From Phycisphaerales bacterium (GTDB lineage: Bacteria > Planctomycetota > Phycisphaerae > Phycisphaerales > UBA1924), in contig JAUXUZ010000375.1 of the NCBI GenBank assembly GCA_030680655.1, forward strand, positions 1 through 12,131: a stretch of DNA of 12,131 nt, read 5' to 3'. The notes beneath the pieces are model-generated. The model made no database searches, was not told where the DNA came from, and saw nothing but the letters and a program-made list of their open reading frames with translations. The number at the start of each line of letters is the position of its first letter. Within the stretch, counting starts at the first letter, position 1. The translations under genes and the position numbers were made by a program. Positions 1 to 4,769 of the stretch are shown piece by piece.

Positions 1-707
1 AGGCCGTCGATGCCGCCCAGGTCGATGAATGCGCCGAAGTCGGCGATGTTCTTGACCTCGCCCTCGATGATCTGGCCCTCGGCCAGACGCTCGAGGAGGC
101 GGATCTTCGCCATGTCGCGCTCTTCCTCGATCAGCTTGCGCCGGCTGACGACGATGTTGCGGCGTTCAAGGTCGATCTTGATGACCGTGGCGCGGACCGT
201 GCGGCCCATGAACTCGTCGATGCTGCCGGGGCGGCGGACGTCCACCTGCGAGGCGGGGAGGAACACCGGCACGCCGATGTCCATCAGCAGGCCGCCCTTG
301 ATCTTCTTGGTGATGCGGCCTTCGACCACGTCGCCCTCGCGCGTGGTGTCAACCAGCTTCTGCCAGTTGATCATGCGGTCGGCCTTGCGCTTGGAGACCT
401 GCACCAGGCCTCCGTCGCCCTCCAGGGCGTCGAGGTAAACCTTGACCTTGTCGCCGATTCTGATCTCGGTTCCTTCGAACTCCTCCTTGGGGATGAGGCC
501 TTCGCTCTTGAGGCCGACGTCGACAATCACGTCGTCACCGGCGTACCCGCGGATGTAGCCTTCGATAATCGTGCCGGCGGTGAAGTCGGCGGTCTGCGTC
601 CCCAGGACCGAGTCCATCTCGATGGTCTGCCCGCCCATCTCGGCGTTGAGCAGCGTGTCGGAGTCGATGTCCAGGCCCAGGGAAGCGATAAGGTTCTGAT
701 CGATCAT
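1..707 (-). CDS. rpsA: 30S ribosomal protein S1, N-terminal 235 residues (cut by window edge)
   Basis: S1 sits on the 30S subunit and uses repeated OB-fold S1 domains to bind single-stranded, often U-rich mRNA and help unfold it for initiation. Reading leftward from ATG at 707-705, the protein opens with MIDQNLIASLGLDIDSD and stays open to the left edge. Domain 1 is at about residues 44-110 (GTIIEGYIRGY, VDVGLKSEGLIPKEEF). Domain 2 is at about 125-192 (GDVVEGRITKKIKGGLLMDI, VFLPASQVD). Domain 3 begins near 215 (GQIIEGEVKNIADFGAFIDL). This order is typical of bacterial S1. No purine-rich SD precedes the ATG; instead a T-run on the coding strand ends 4 nt before it. Lack of an SD is known for rpsA in enterobacteria, where S1 represses its own translation. 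The long leader (see the hairpin at 777-811) fits such control, but that part is inference. The family assignment is firm. Confidence 0.96.
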   Translation of the reverse strand, partial: MIDQNLIASLGLDIDSDTLLNAEMGGQTIEMDSVLGTQTADFTAGTIIEGYIRGYAGDDVIVDVGLKSEGLIPKEEFEGTEIRIGDKVKVYLDALEGDGGLVQVSKRKADRMINWQKLVDTTREGDVVEGRITKKIKGGLLMDIGVPVFLPASQVDVRRPGSIDEFMGRTVRATVIKIDLERRNIVVSRRKLIEEERDMAKIRLLERLAEGQIIEGEVKNIADFGAFIDLGGIDG

Positions 708-776
708 TTGGAAAAAACACTCGTTCCGCGGCACGTGCGAATGAACCCCATCAGCGGCCACAATCGGAGCCAGCCA

Positions 777-811
777 CGATCGAGCAGAGCCGGAATCGGC
801 CACCTCGATCG
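777..811 (-). promoter_or_regulatory. Stem-loop in the rpsA 5' leader
   Basis: An 8-bp perfect inverted repeat (CGATCGAG at 777-784, CTCGATCG at 804-811) encloses a second 4-bp stem (GCCG at 789-792, CGGC at 797-800) closed by a four-base loop. The result is a two-tier hairpin with a small internal loop. It ends 69 nt upstream of the rpsA start codon, inside the leader predicted from the TATACT box. No T-run follows it on the minus strand, so it does not look like a terminator. A role in autoregulation by S1 is inferred by analogy with enterobacterial rpsA. Confidence 0.4.
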
Positions 812-853
812 CGCCAGATCCGCCGCGGTTGGGCCGCTGCGGGACAGGGGACG

Positions 854-859
854 AGTATA
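854..859 (-). promoter_or_regulatory. Candidate -10 box (TATACT) for rpsA
   Basis: Read on the minus strand the sequence is TATACT, five of six matches to TATAAT, in very GC-rich surroundings. It lies 147 nt upstream of the rpsA ATG and would give an RNA start near 847 and a leader of about 140 nt. The -35 position is poor (ACCCTT at 17-bp spacing), so this is a candidate only. The lipoprotein gene upstream points the same way, and I see no terminator between them, so read-through is also possible. Confidence 0.35.
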
Positions 860-986
860 GCCGTCGCGGTTCCCCTAAGGGTGCTTGCTGCCGTCGCGAA
901 ACGAACCGGTCCCTGGCCTTTGCACGATGAACGTCCGCGGGCCGTTTCGCAGGCTGGGACGTTTCTGCACCGCCAATCAGTGCTTC

Positions 987-1436
987 TCACCGTGGCGAAT
1001 CGACCGGCTGGGGGGTGGGCCGGCTTGCGAGCTGGTCGGCGATTCGCTTGCGGTCTTCGCTGAAGTTGACGATCTTCTCAAGGTGATTGGCGATATGGAG
1101 GGCCGAGCGGGGTGTGCAGGCGGGGTTGCTCACCAGCGTGCTGAGCACCGCCGCCTTGTCACCTGAGAACCCCCATGAGCCGCGGAGTGAGTCAACAAGC
1201 ATCAGCTGACTTGCCTCGTCGATGTCCGCCCTGGCGGCGATGGTGCTGAGCGTCGAGCAGCGGTCTCCGGAAAAGGAGATCGTTCCGGCGGCGCGGACAG
1301 CGCCCGCGTAGTTACCGACTGGACCGGCGAACTCGTGGCAGTGGGGGTTGTCGTGTCTATTCACGTGCACGATGCAGCCGGCGCTGATCGCCAGGAGGGG
1401 GAAGATGGCGGCGGCAAGCAGCGGGCGGAAGTTCAT
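987..1436 (-). CDS. Small putative lipoprotein with three F-S-x-D-(R/K) helical repeats
   Basis: This is a 149-residue protein. The ATG at 1436 is preferred because GGAG lies 8 nt upstream and a signal peptide follows at once; upstream in-frame codons give only Arg/Pro-rich sequence. Residues 1-20 form a hydrophobic signal ending in AISAG before Cys21. The lipobox is imperfect because Ser sits at -3 where Leu is usual. After a short His-rich stretch (HVNRHDNPHCHEF), the mature part shows an imperfect repeat of about 35 residues: FSGDRCSTLSTIAAR, FSGDKAAVLSTLVSN and FSEDRKRIADQLAS. The phasing (F, two residues later D-K/R, then alternating Leu/Ile) resembles DUF4476-type or HEAT-like helical repeats, though I cannot confirm the family. 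Three cysteines (C38, C57 and C89) lie downstream of Cys21. It is probably anchored in an envelope membrane. Function is unknown. It diverges from the CoA-transferase gene across 110 bp. Confidence 0.65.
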   Translation of the reverse strand: MNFRPLLAAAIFPLLAISAGCIVHVNRHDNPHCHEFAGPVGNYAGAVRAAGTISFSGDRCSTLSTIAARADIDEASQLMLVDSLRGSWGFSGDKAAVLSTLVSNPACTPRSALHIANHLEKIVNFSEDRKRIADQLASRPTPQPVDSPR

Positions 1437-1534
1437 CTGGTGGGCTCCATTGTGGGGTCTGCCCGTGTGGGTTCGCCGAGGGCGAAACGATGGATGCAGG
1501 CCGATCGGGCGTGGCGTGCGGCGCGGCCGCTCCC

Positions 1535-1540
1535 TAGGGT
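1535..1540 (+). promoter_or_regulatory. TANNNT box (TAGGGT) placed for a leaderless mRNA
   Basis: TAGGGT is followed by exactly 6 nt and then the CoA-transferase ATG at 1547, so a standard -10 geometry puts the first RNA base on the A of ATG. The -35 position is weak (TGGCGT). AGGG inside the box could instead act as a poor SD 7 nt from the ATG, so the reading is ambiguous for this gene alone. It gains weight from the same layout at 3134, 3235 and 4758. Confidence 0.35.
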
Positions 1541-1546
1541 TTGGCC

Positions 1547-2209
1547 ATGCCACTCACACGCGAGCAGATCACCAAGCGGGCGGCCAAGGAACTGAAGGAC
1601 GGGTACATCGTCAACCTGGGCATCGGTATGCCGACGATGGTTGCGAATTACATCCCCGCGGGGATGGATGTGTGGCTGCAGAGTGAGAACGGGCTGCTGG
1701 GGATCGGGCCCTTCCCGACTGATGCGGAAGTTGACGCCGACTTGATCAACGCCGGCAAGCAGACGGTGACGGCCCGCAAGGGGGCGGCCTACTTCTCGTC
1801 GAGCGACTCGTTCGCGATGATCCGTGGCGGGCACATCGATATGTGCATCCTTGGCGCGATGCAGGTGAGTGAGCAGGGGGACATTGCCAATTGGATGGTG
1901 CCGGGCAAGCTGGTGAAGGGGATGGGCGGGGCGATGGACCTGGTAGCTGGCGTGAAGCGCGTGGTGGTGACGATGGAGCACAACGCCAAGGACGGCAGCG
2001 CCAAACTGGTAAAGAAGTGCTCGCTTCCGCTGACGGGGAAGAACTGCGTTGATATGGTCATCAGCGAAGTGGGGGTCTTCGAGTTCGACAAGGCGAAGGG
2101 CCGGTTCGTGCTGACCGAGGTAGCGCCCGGGATGACCGTAGATGAGGTCAAGGCGAAGACCGAGGCGGCGTTTGATGTCGCGGCGAGCGTGAAGACTGTG
2201 GCGGTGTGA
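1547..2209 (+). CDS. scoB: 3-oxoacid CoA-transferase, subunit B
   Basis: The B subunit of a heteromeric family I CoA-transferase moves CoA between succinyl-CoA (or acetyl-CoA) and a 3-oxoacid such as acetoacetate, through a glutamyl-CoA intermediate. The 220-residue length is normal for a free B subunit. LQSENGLLG at residues 45-53 is the family signature, and Glu47 in SENG is the catalytic residue. The later conserved block GGHIDMCILGAMQ, ANWMVPGK and GMGGAMDLVAGVKRVVVTMEH is also intact. The ATG at 1547 is chosen over the in-frame TTG at 1541 because the family starts with MPLTREQI-like sequence. Oddly, the A subunit, normally the adjacent upstream gene, is missing. The left neighbour is a divergent lipoprotein and the right neighbour a convergent LysR gene. 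The partner must lie elsewhere or the subunit works with another A protein. Substrate (atoA, scoB or pcaJ type) cannot be fixed from sequence alone. Confidence 0.93.
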   Translation: MPLTREQITKRAAKELKDGYIVNLGIGMPTMVANYIPAGMDVWLQSENGLLGIGPFPTDAEVDADLINAGKQTVTARKGAAYFSSSDSFAMIRGGHIDMCILGAMQVSEQGDIANWMVPGKLVKGMGGAMDLVAGVKRVVVTMEHNAKDGSAKLVKKCSLPLTGKNCVDMVISEVGVFEFDKAKGRFVLTEVAPGMTVDEVKAKTEAAFDVAASVKTVAV

Positions 2210-2221
2210 TTCTGAGGTGTT

Positions 2222-2235
2222 GGTCCGACGGGACC
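2222..2235. terminator. Short hairpin between convergent genes (weak terminator candidate)
   Basis: GGTCC at 2222-2226 and GGACC at 2231-2235 form a 5-bp stem with a 4-nt loop, in the 25-bp gap between the CoA-transferase stop and the end of the LysR gene (its last base is shared). There is no T-run on either side. Position is the main argument for a terminator role. Confidence 0.2.
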
Positions 2236-3125
2236 TATGCCTTGCGTTCACGCGAGGTCTGTAGCAGCGTCGCTTCGAAGGCGCGAGCCGCGGGCGAGAG
2301 GGCCCGGTCGTTCGGCTTGGCGATCGCCAGTGAACGAACGAGCTTGCCATCGCGGCACGAAGCGCCCGGCTGGTTGGCGTCGAGGGCGAAGCGGCTGACG
2401 AAGCCGACGCCGATGCCCGCGGCGACGGATCGTTTGATCGACTCGATCGAGCGGAGCTCCATGACCACGTTGATCGTCGCCTCGGCCGCGGCGGCTGAAC
2501 GGTCGATGAGGTCGCGCACGGCGCTGCCGGCCTCGAACGCGACGAGGCGTTCACCCTCGAGTTCCTTCCAGGCGAACGATTTCTTCTCCGCGAGCTTGTG
2601 CCCGGGTGGGGTGATGAGGCGCAGCTCGTCGTCGGCCAGCGCGGCCGTCAAGAGGCTCCCGCTCTCGGCCTTCTTCAGCGGCAGCGTGACGATCCCAAGG
2701 TCAAGCTCGCCGGAGATAACGGCGGCGGCGATCGACGAGGAGCCGTGCTCGCGGACGTAGAACCGCACGCCAGGGTGTTGGCGCCGGAACACCCCGATGG
2801 CTGGTGGCAGGAGGTAGGTCGTTGCGGTGGCGCCGCCTCCGACGCGGATCGAGCCGGCCTGAAGCCCGACGAGTTCCCGCACCGAGGTCACTGCGGCCTC
2901 GGCGCGGCGGATCGACTCCTCGGCGTGGGCGAGGAAGACGCGACCGGCCTCGGTGAGCAAGACGCCCTTGCCGGTGCGGTGCAGAAGGGATGCCCCGACC
3001 TCGGCCTCGAGCTTCTTGACGACGGCGCTGAGTGCCGGCTGGGTGACGCCGAGGGAAGCGGCAGCGCGGGTCATGTGCCCGGCCTTGGCGATCGCTCGGA
3101 AGTAGCGCAGGGTGGTGAGTTCCAC
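2235..3125 (-). CDS. LysR-family transcriptional regulator
   Basis: This is a 296-residue regulator of usual LysR length. GTG at 3125 is preferred because it yields the classic opening MELTTLRYFRAIAKAG; the longer form from TTG at 3203 adds 26 residues of Arg/Pro-rich non-family sequence. The winged helix-turn-helix lies at about residues 4-62 (HMTRAAASLGVTQPALSAVV, then LLHRTGKGVLLTEAG). A linker helix runs to about residue 90. The two-lobed effector-binding domain follows (GSIRVGGGATATTYLLPP, FYVREHGSSSIAAAVISGELDLGIV, AAGIGVGFVSRFAL). Such proteins bind DNA as tetramers and switch transcription on binding a small effector, often at the adjacent divergent gene. Here the divergent neighbour, 122 bp away, is the broken secreted-protein gene, and the convergent neighbour is the CoA-transferase. 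The effector and targets are unknown. Confidence 0.93.
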   Translation of the reverse strand: MELTTLRYFRAIAKAGHMTRAAASLGVTQPALSAVVKKLEAEVGASLLHRTGKGVLLTEAGRVFLAHAEESIRRAEAAVTSVRELVGLQAGSIRVGGGATATTYLLPPAIGVFRRQHPGVRFYVREHGSSSIAAAVISGELDLGIVTLPLKKAESGSLLTAALADDELRLITPPGHKLAEKKSFAWKELEGERLVAFEAGSAVRDLIDRSAAAAEATINVVMELRSIESIKRSVAAGIGVGFVSRFALDANQPGASCRDGKLVRSLAIAKPNDRALSPAARAFEATLLQTSRERKA

Positions 3126-3133
3126 GGCATGGG

Positions 3134-3139
3134 AGCGTA
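3134..3139 (-). promoter_or_regulatory. TACGCT -10-like box before the LysR gene
   Basis: On the minus strand TACGCT is followed by 8 nt and then the GTG at 3125. The expected RNA start falls about 2 nt before the start codon. No SD lies between. The same hexamer stands before pyrC at 4758-4763. Confidence 0.4.
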
Positions 3140-3211
3140 CCCGGGCTGGGGGCCGGTTGATGGTGGTGCGACGCGACCGGCCGAACGGGCCCAAACAGGC
3201 CAATGCCCGGG

Positions 3212-3240
3212 TTGTGCGGGGTGGACCACTGGGGCATACT
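3212..3240 (+). promoter_or_regulatory. Sigma70-like promoter TTGTGC / CATACT with no leader
   Basis: TTGTGC (3212-3217) and CATACT (3235-3240) are separated by 17 bp, the ideal spacing. CATACT ends 7 nt before the ATG at 3248, which predicts an RNA that starts at or next to the start codon. No SD is present. It drives the truncated secreted-protein gene. Confidence 0.5.
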
Positions 3241-3247
3241 CCAAGTC

Positions 3248-3640
3248 ATGTCAACGAATACTGCCGTTCGCTCTGCCGCGATGCTCTGCACCCTTCTGGC
3301 GGTTGCCGCGGGCGGGCGGGCGGCTCTCGGCCAGATTGAGGTCGTCTTCGCCGACAGTTTTCACTCACCGGGGGACCAGAAGAGCTTCGTGCCGGGCAAT
3401 CCGGATGGGACCAACCTGACGTTTAAGAACTTTCAGCGGCCGTTCCGCTCGACCAACGGGCTGGGGAGGGCGATGACGCCGACGGTGAACGGTCCTTGCA
3501 CCGCTCAGGATCAGCTGGTGCTGGTCGGCTCGGGCCTGAGCGGTGCCGATGGCGGCGCTCGTCGGCGTGATGTTCATGGTGGTGATCGGCACGTTCGAGT
3601 GGGCGACGCTGCAGACCTGGCGCCGGATTCCACTGGTTGA
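3248..3640 (+). pseudogene. Truncated secreted protein: real N-terminus, tail is out-of-frame transporter sequence
   Basis: The ORF begins at ATG 3248 with a clear signal peptide. A hydrophobic run at residues 8-25 (AAMLCTLLAVAAGGRAALGQ) is probably cut near ALGQ, a common end of signals in Phycisphaerae exported proteins. The next 60 or so residues (IEVVFADSFHSPGDQKSFV, NLTFKNFQRPFRSTNGL, TAQDQLVLVGSGL) read as an ordinary exported protein of unknown function. From about residue 98 (nt 3540) the ORF covers a SulP gene in the wrong frame and becomes Arg/Asp/Gly-rich (GADGGARRRDVHGGDRH) until a chance stop at 3640. The gene has therefore lost its 3' part. Junction limits are about 3505-3545. 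A functional product is unlikely, although the promoter and signal sequence look intact. A family name cannot be given from the visible part. Confidence 0.6.
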
Positions 3641-4097
3641 AGTGCTCATCATGATCGTGGTCGCGGCGTACACCGTGGTGATGCACGACCTCGCCTCCGC
3701 CGTGATCCTGGGCGTGGCGGTGTCGGCGCTCGCGTTCGCTTGGAACAAGAGCAAGCACCTCATCGCCGACGTGAAGTTCAATGAGCGTGGCAGCAAGATC
3801 TATCAGTTGCACGGGGTGCTCTTCTTCGGCAGCGTGTCACGCTTCCGCGACCTCTTTACGCCGCAGGAAGACCCAGAAGATGTGGTAATCGACTTCTACT
3901 TCAGCCGCGTCTACGACCAGTCGGGCCTCGAGGCCATCAACGTGCTCGCCGAACGCTACCAGCGGCTCGGCAAGCGCCTGCACCTGACGCACCTGAGCGC
4001 AGACTGCCGCCGCCTTCTCGTTCGGGCGGGCGACCTGGTCGAGGCCAACGTGAGTGAAGACCCCCACTACCACGTCATGACCGAGCGGGCGAAGTAG
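3543..4097 (+). CDS. SulP anion transporter C-terminal remnant (last membrane helices + STAS domain)
   Basis: SulP proteins are inner-membrane anion carriers with 12-14 membrane segments and a cytoplasmic STAS domain. Only the last third is here, 184 residues from GTG 3543 (or ATG 3549); full-length members have about 500 or more. Residues 3-62 hold PMAALVGVMFMVVIGTFEW and two hydrophobic segments (VEVLIMIVVAAYTVVM, AVILGVAVSALAFAW). The STAS domain follows: KIYQLHGVLFFGSVSRFRDLF, VIDFYFSRVYDQSGLEAINV, LHLTHLSADCRRLLVRAGDL and the family-typical end EDPHYHV. A TGA at 3537 closes the frame immediately upstream, and the preceding 290 bp encode a different, exported protein. SulP-like residues (LVLVGSGL) may continue in the other frame just before 3540, so a one-base shift may sit at the junction. 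It cannot transport without the missing helices. A free membrane-anchored STAS protein is possible, but a gene remnant is more likely. Confidence 0.8.
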   Translation: MPMAALVGVMFMVVIGTFEWATLQTWRRIPLVEVLIMIVVAAYTVVMHDLASAVILGVAVSALAFAWNKSKHLIADVKFNERGSKIYQLHGVLFFGSVSRFRDLFTPQEDPEDVVIDFYFSRVYDQSGLEAINVLAERYQRLGKRLHLTHLSADCRRLLVRAGDLVEANVSEDPHYHVMTERAK

Positions 4098-4424
4098 TTC
4101 CGCGATCACGACTTCTCGTATCGCCAAGGCGGTTTTGCCTGTCCCGTTGACAACACTGTGTGGTCGTGCATACTCCCATGCCCCTGCCACGGTTTGGCCC
4201 GCTGAGCAACTTTTCGAACGCTGAGTTCTTGCCGCGATGGCCAGATACGGATCTTGGCCACACAGGGCCGCTCAAATCCCAAACCTTCAAGAACTGGGCA
4301 GGACAAATCCATGCCCTTCTGTAAGCGGCTTGGCCAAAGTACCGCCGGCCGCAAGCACTCGGGAATCCGAGGCTCCGTTGTACCTCAAGAAAGAGATGGC
4401 TGGTTTGAACAGTTCGGAAATGCA
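4098..4424. other. Non-coding stretch between the SulP remnant and the tRNA terminator
   Basis: About 330 bp without a convincing gene. It is less GC-rich than its surroundings, and short ORFs exist on both strands without family features or good starts. It holds one strong-looking promoter (4147-4174) and one notable hairpin: TGGCCAGAT at 4238-4246 pairs with ATC plus TGGCCA at 4251-4260 (one bulged T) around loop ACGG, about 9 bp in all. Nothing else is recognisable. Confidence 0.5.
4147..4174 (+). promoter_or_regulatory. Orphan sigma70-like promoter (TTGACA, 16 bp, CATACT)
   Basis: TTGACA at 4147-4152 is a perfect consensus -35. CATACT at 4169-4174 matches five of six -10 bases, and the spacer is 16 bp. 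This is the best promoter match I see in the window. The expected RNA start is near 4181. An ATG lies only 3 nt after the -10 (4178) and opens a 48-codon frame, but it would fall just outside the transcript. No gene follows on this strand before pyrC at 4770, so the product may be a non-coding RNA ending at the hairpin at 4425-4452. Confidence 0.5.
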
Positions 4425-4452
4425 GATGGCCTCGGCACTTGCCGAGGCCATC
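4425..4452 (-). terminator. 12-bp hairpin, probable terminator of the tRNA-Pro transcript
   Basis: GATGGCCTCGGC (4425-4436) and GCCGAGGCCATC (4441-4452) form a perfect 12-bp stem around a 4-nt loop. On the minus strand it begins 12 nt past the tRNA 3' end and is followed by TGCATTT, a weak T-tract. The symmetrical stem could also stop a plus-strand RNA started at the orphan promoter near 4181, making it bidirectional. Confidence 0.6.
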
Positions 4453-4464
4453 AAGCCTTCAGAA

Positions 4465-4538
4465 TCGGGGTGGCGGGATTTGAACCCACGACCTTTTGAC
4501 CCCCAGTCAAACGCGCTACCAAACTGCGCTACACCCCG
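4465..4538 (-). tRNA. tRNA-Pro, anticodon GGG
   Basis: A 74-nt cloverleaf read leftward. The acceptor stem CGGGGTG (4538-4532) pairs with CACCCCG, and the discriminator base A is at 4465. The D arm is GCGC AGTTTGGTA GCGC. The anticodon stem TTTGA/TCAAA closes the loop CTGGGGG, so the anticodon at positions 34-36 is GGG (reads CCC and CCU). The T arm is GTGGG TTCAAAT CCCGC. All stems pair fully. The CCA end is not encoded (TTCT follows), so a CCA-adding enzyme is needed. It appears to be a single-gene unit, with a -10 box at 4551-4556 and a hairpin terminator just downstream. Reading the opposite strand through it gives the well-known false protein string WRDLNPRPFDPQSN, which should not be annotated. 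Confidence 0.97.
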
Positions 4539-4550
4539 GTGGCGAGGGGG

Positions 4551-4556
4551 AGCATA
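4551..4556 (-). promoter_or_regulatory. -10 box (TATGCT) of the tRNA-Pro gene
   Basis: On the minus strand TATGCT lies 12 nt before the mature tRNA 5' end, predicting a 5' trailer of about 6 nt for RNase P to remove. The -35 region is not well conserved. It overlaps an inverted repeat, CGATTC at 4562-4567 and GAATCG at 4574-4579, which could be an operator or chance. Confidence 0.45.
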
Positions 4557-4626
4557 GGCCCCGATTCGCACGAGAATCGACCCAGCCCGGTAACCGTGGC
4601 GTGCCCCGGGCGCACGCATGCGGTGC

Positions 4627-4643
4627 GGCCGCATACTGCGGCC
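4627..4643. repeat. 7-bp perfect inverted repeat upstream of pyrC
   Basis: GGCCGCA (4627-4633) and TGCGGCC (4637-4643) flank TAC. It lies between the divergent tRNA-Pro promoter and the pyrC start, 127 bp before the pyrC ATG. No T-run follows on either strand. An operator role is possible; a chance palindrome in GC-rich DNA is equally possible. Confidence 0.3.
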
Positions 4644-4757
4644 TGGCGCAAGGAAGATCCTGATTTGGAGGCCGTTCTTTCTTGGTTCCGCGATCGATGC
4701 CCGTAGGCCGAAGCTGCGCTCCCCGCAGGGACGGCTCGCCAGGCAAGGACAAACGCA

Positions 4758-4763
4758 TACGCT
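4758..4763 (+). promoter_or_regulatory. TACGCT -10-like box before pyrC (leaderless layout)
   Basis: TACGCT is followed by exactly 6 nt and then the ATG at 4770, so the predicted RNA start coincides with the A of ATG. No SD is present in the preceding 20 nt. The -35 position shows no good hexamer. Confidence 0.45.
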
Positions 4764-4769
4764 CCGCCC

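Noticed and set aside
1433..2554. A 373-codon minus-strand ORF across the CoA-transferase and the LysR end
   Set aside because: It overlaps two well-supported genes and reads as Arg/His/Pro-rich sequence without any family features.
4178..4324. A 48-codon ORF (MPLPRFGPLSNFSNAEF...) just after the orphan promoter
   Set aside because: Its ATG lies only 3 nt after the -10 box, so it would probably not be in the transcript. There is no SD, no domain, and weaker third-position GC than the real genes nearby.
4237..4557. A 106-codon plus-strand ORF containing WRDLNPRPFDPQSN
   Set aside because: This string is the antisense reading of a tRNA gene, a classic false protein. The ORF has no SD and covers the tRNA-Pro and its terminator.
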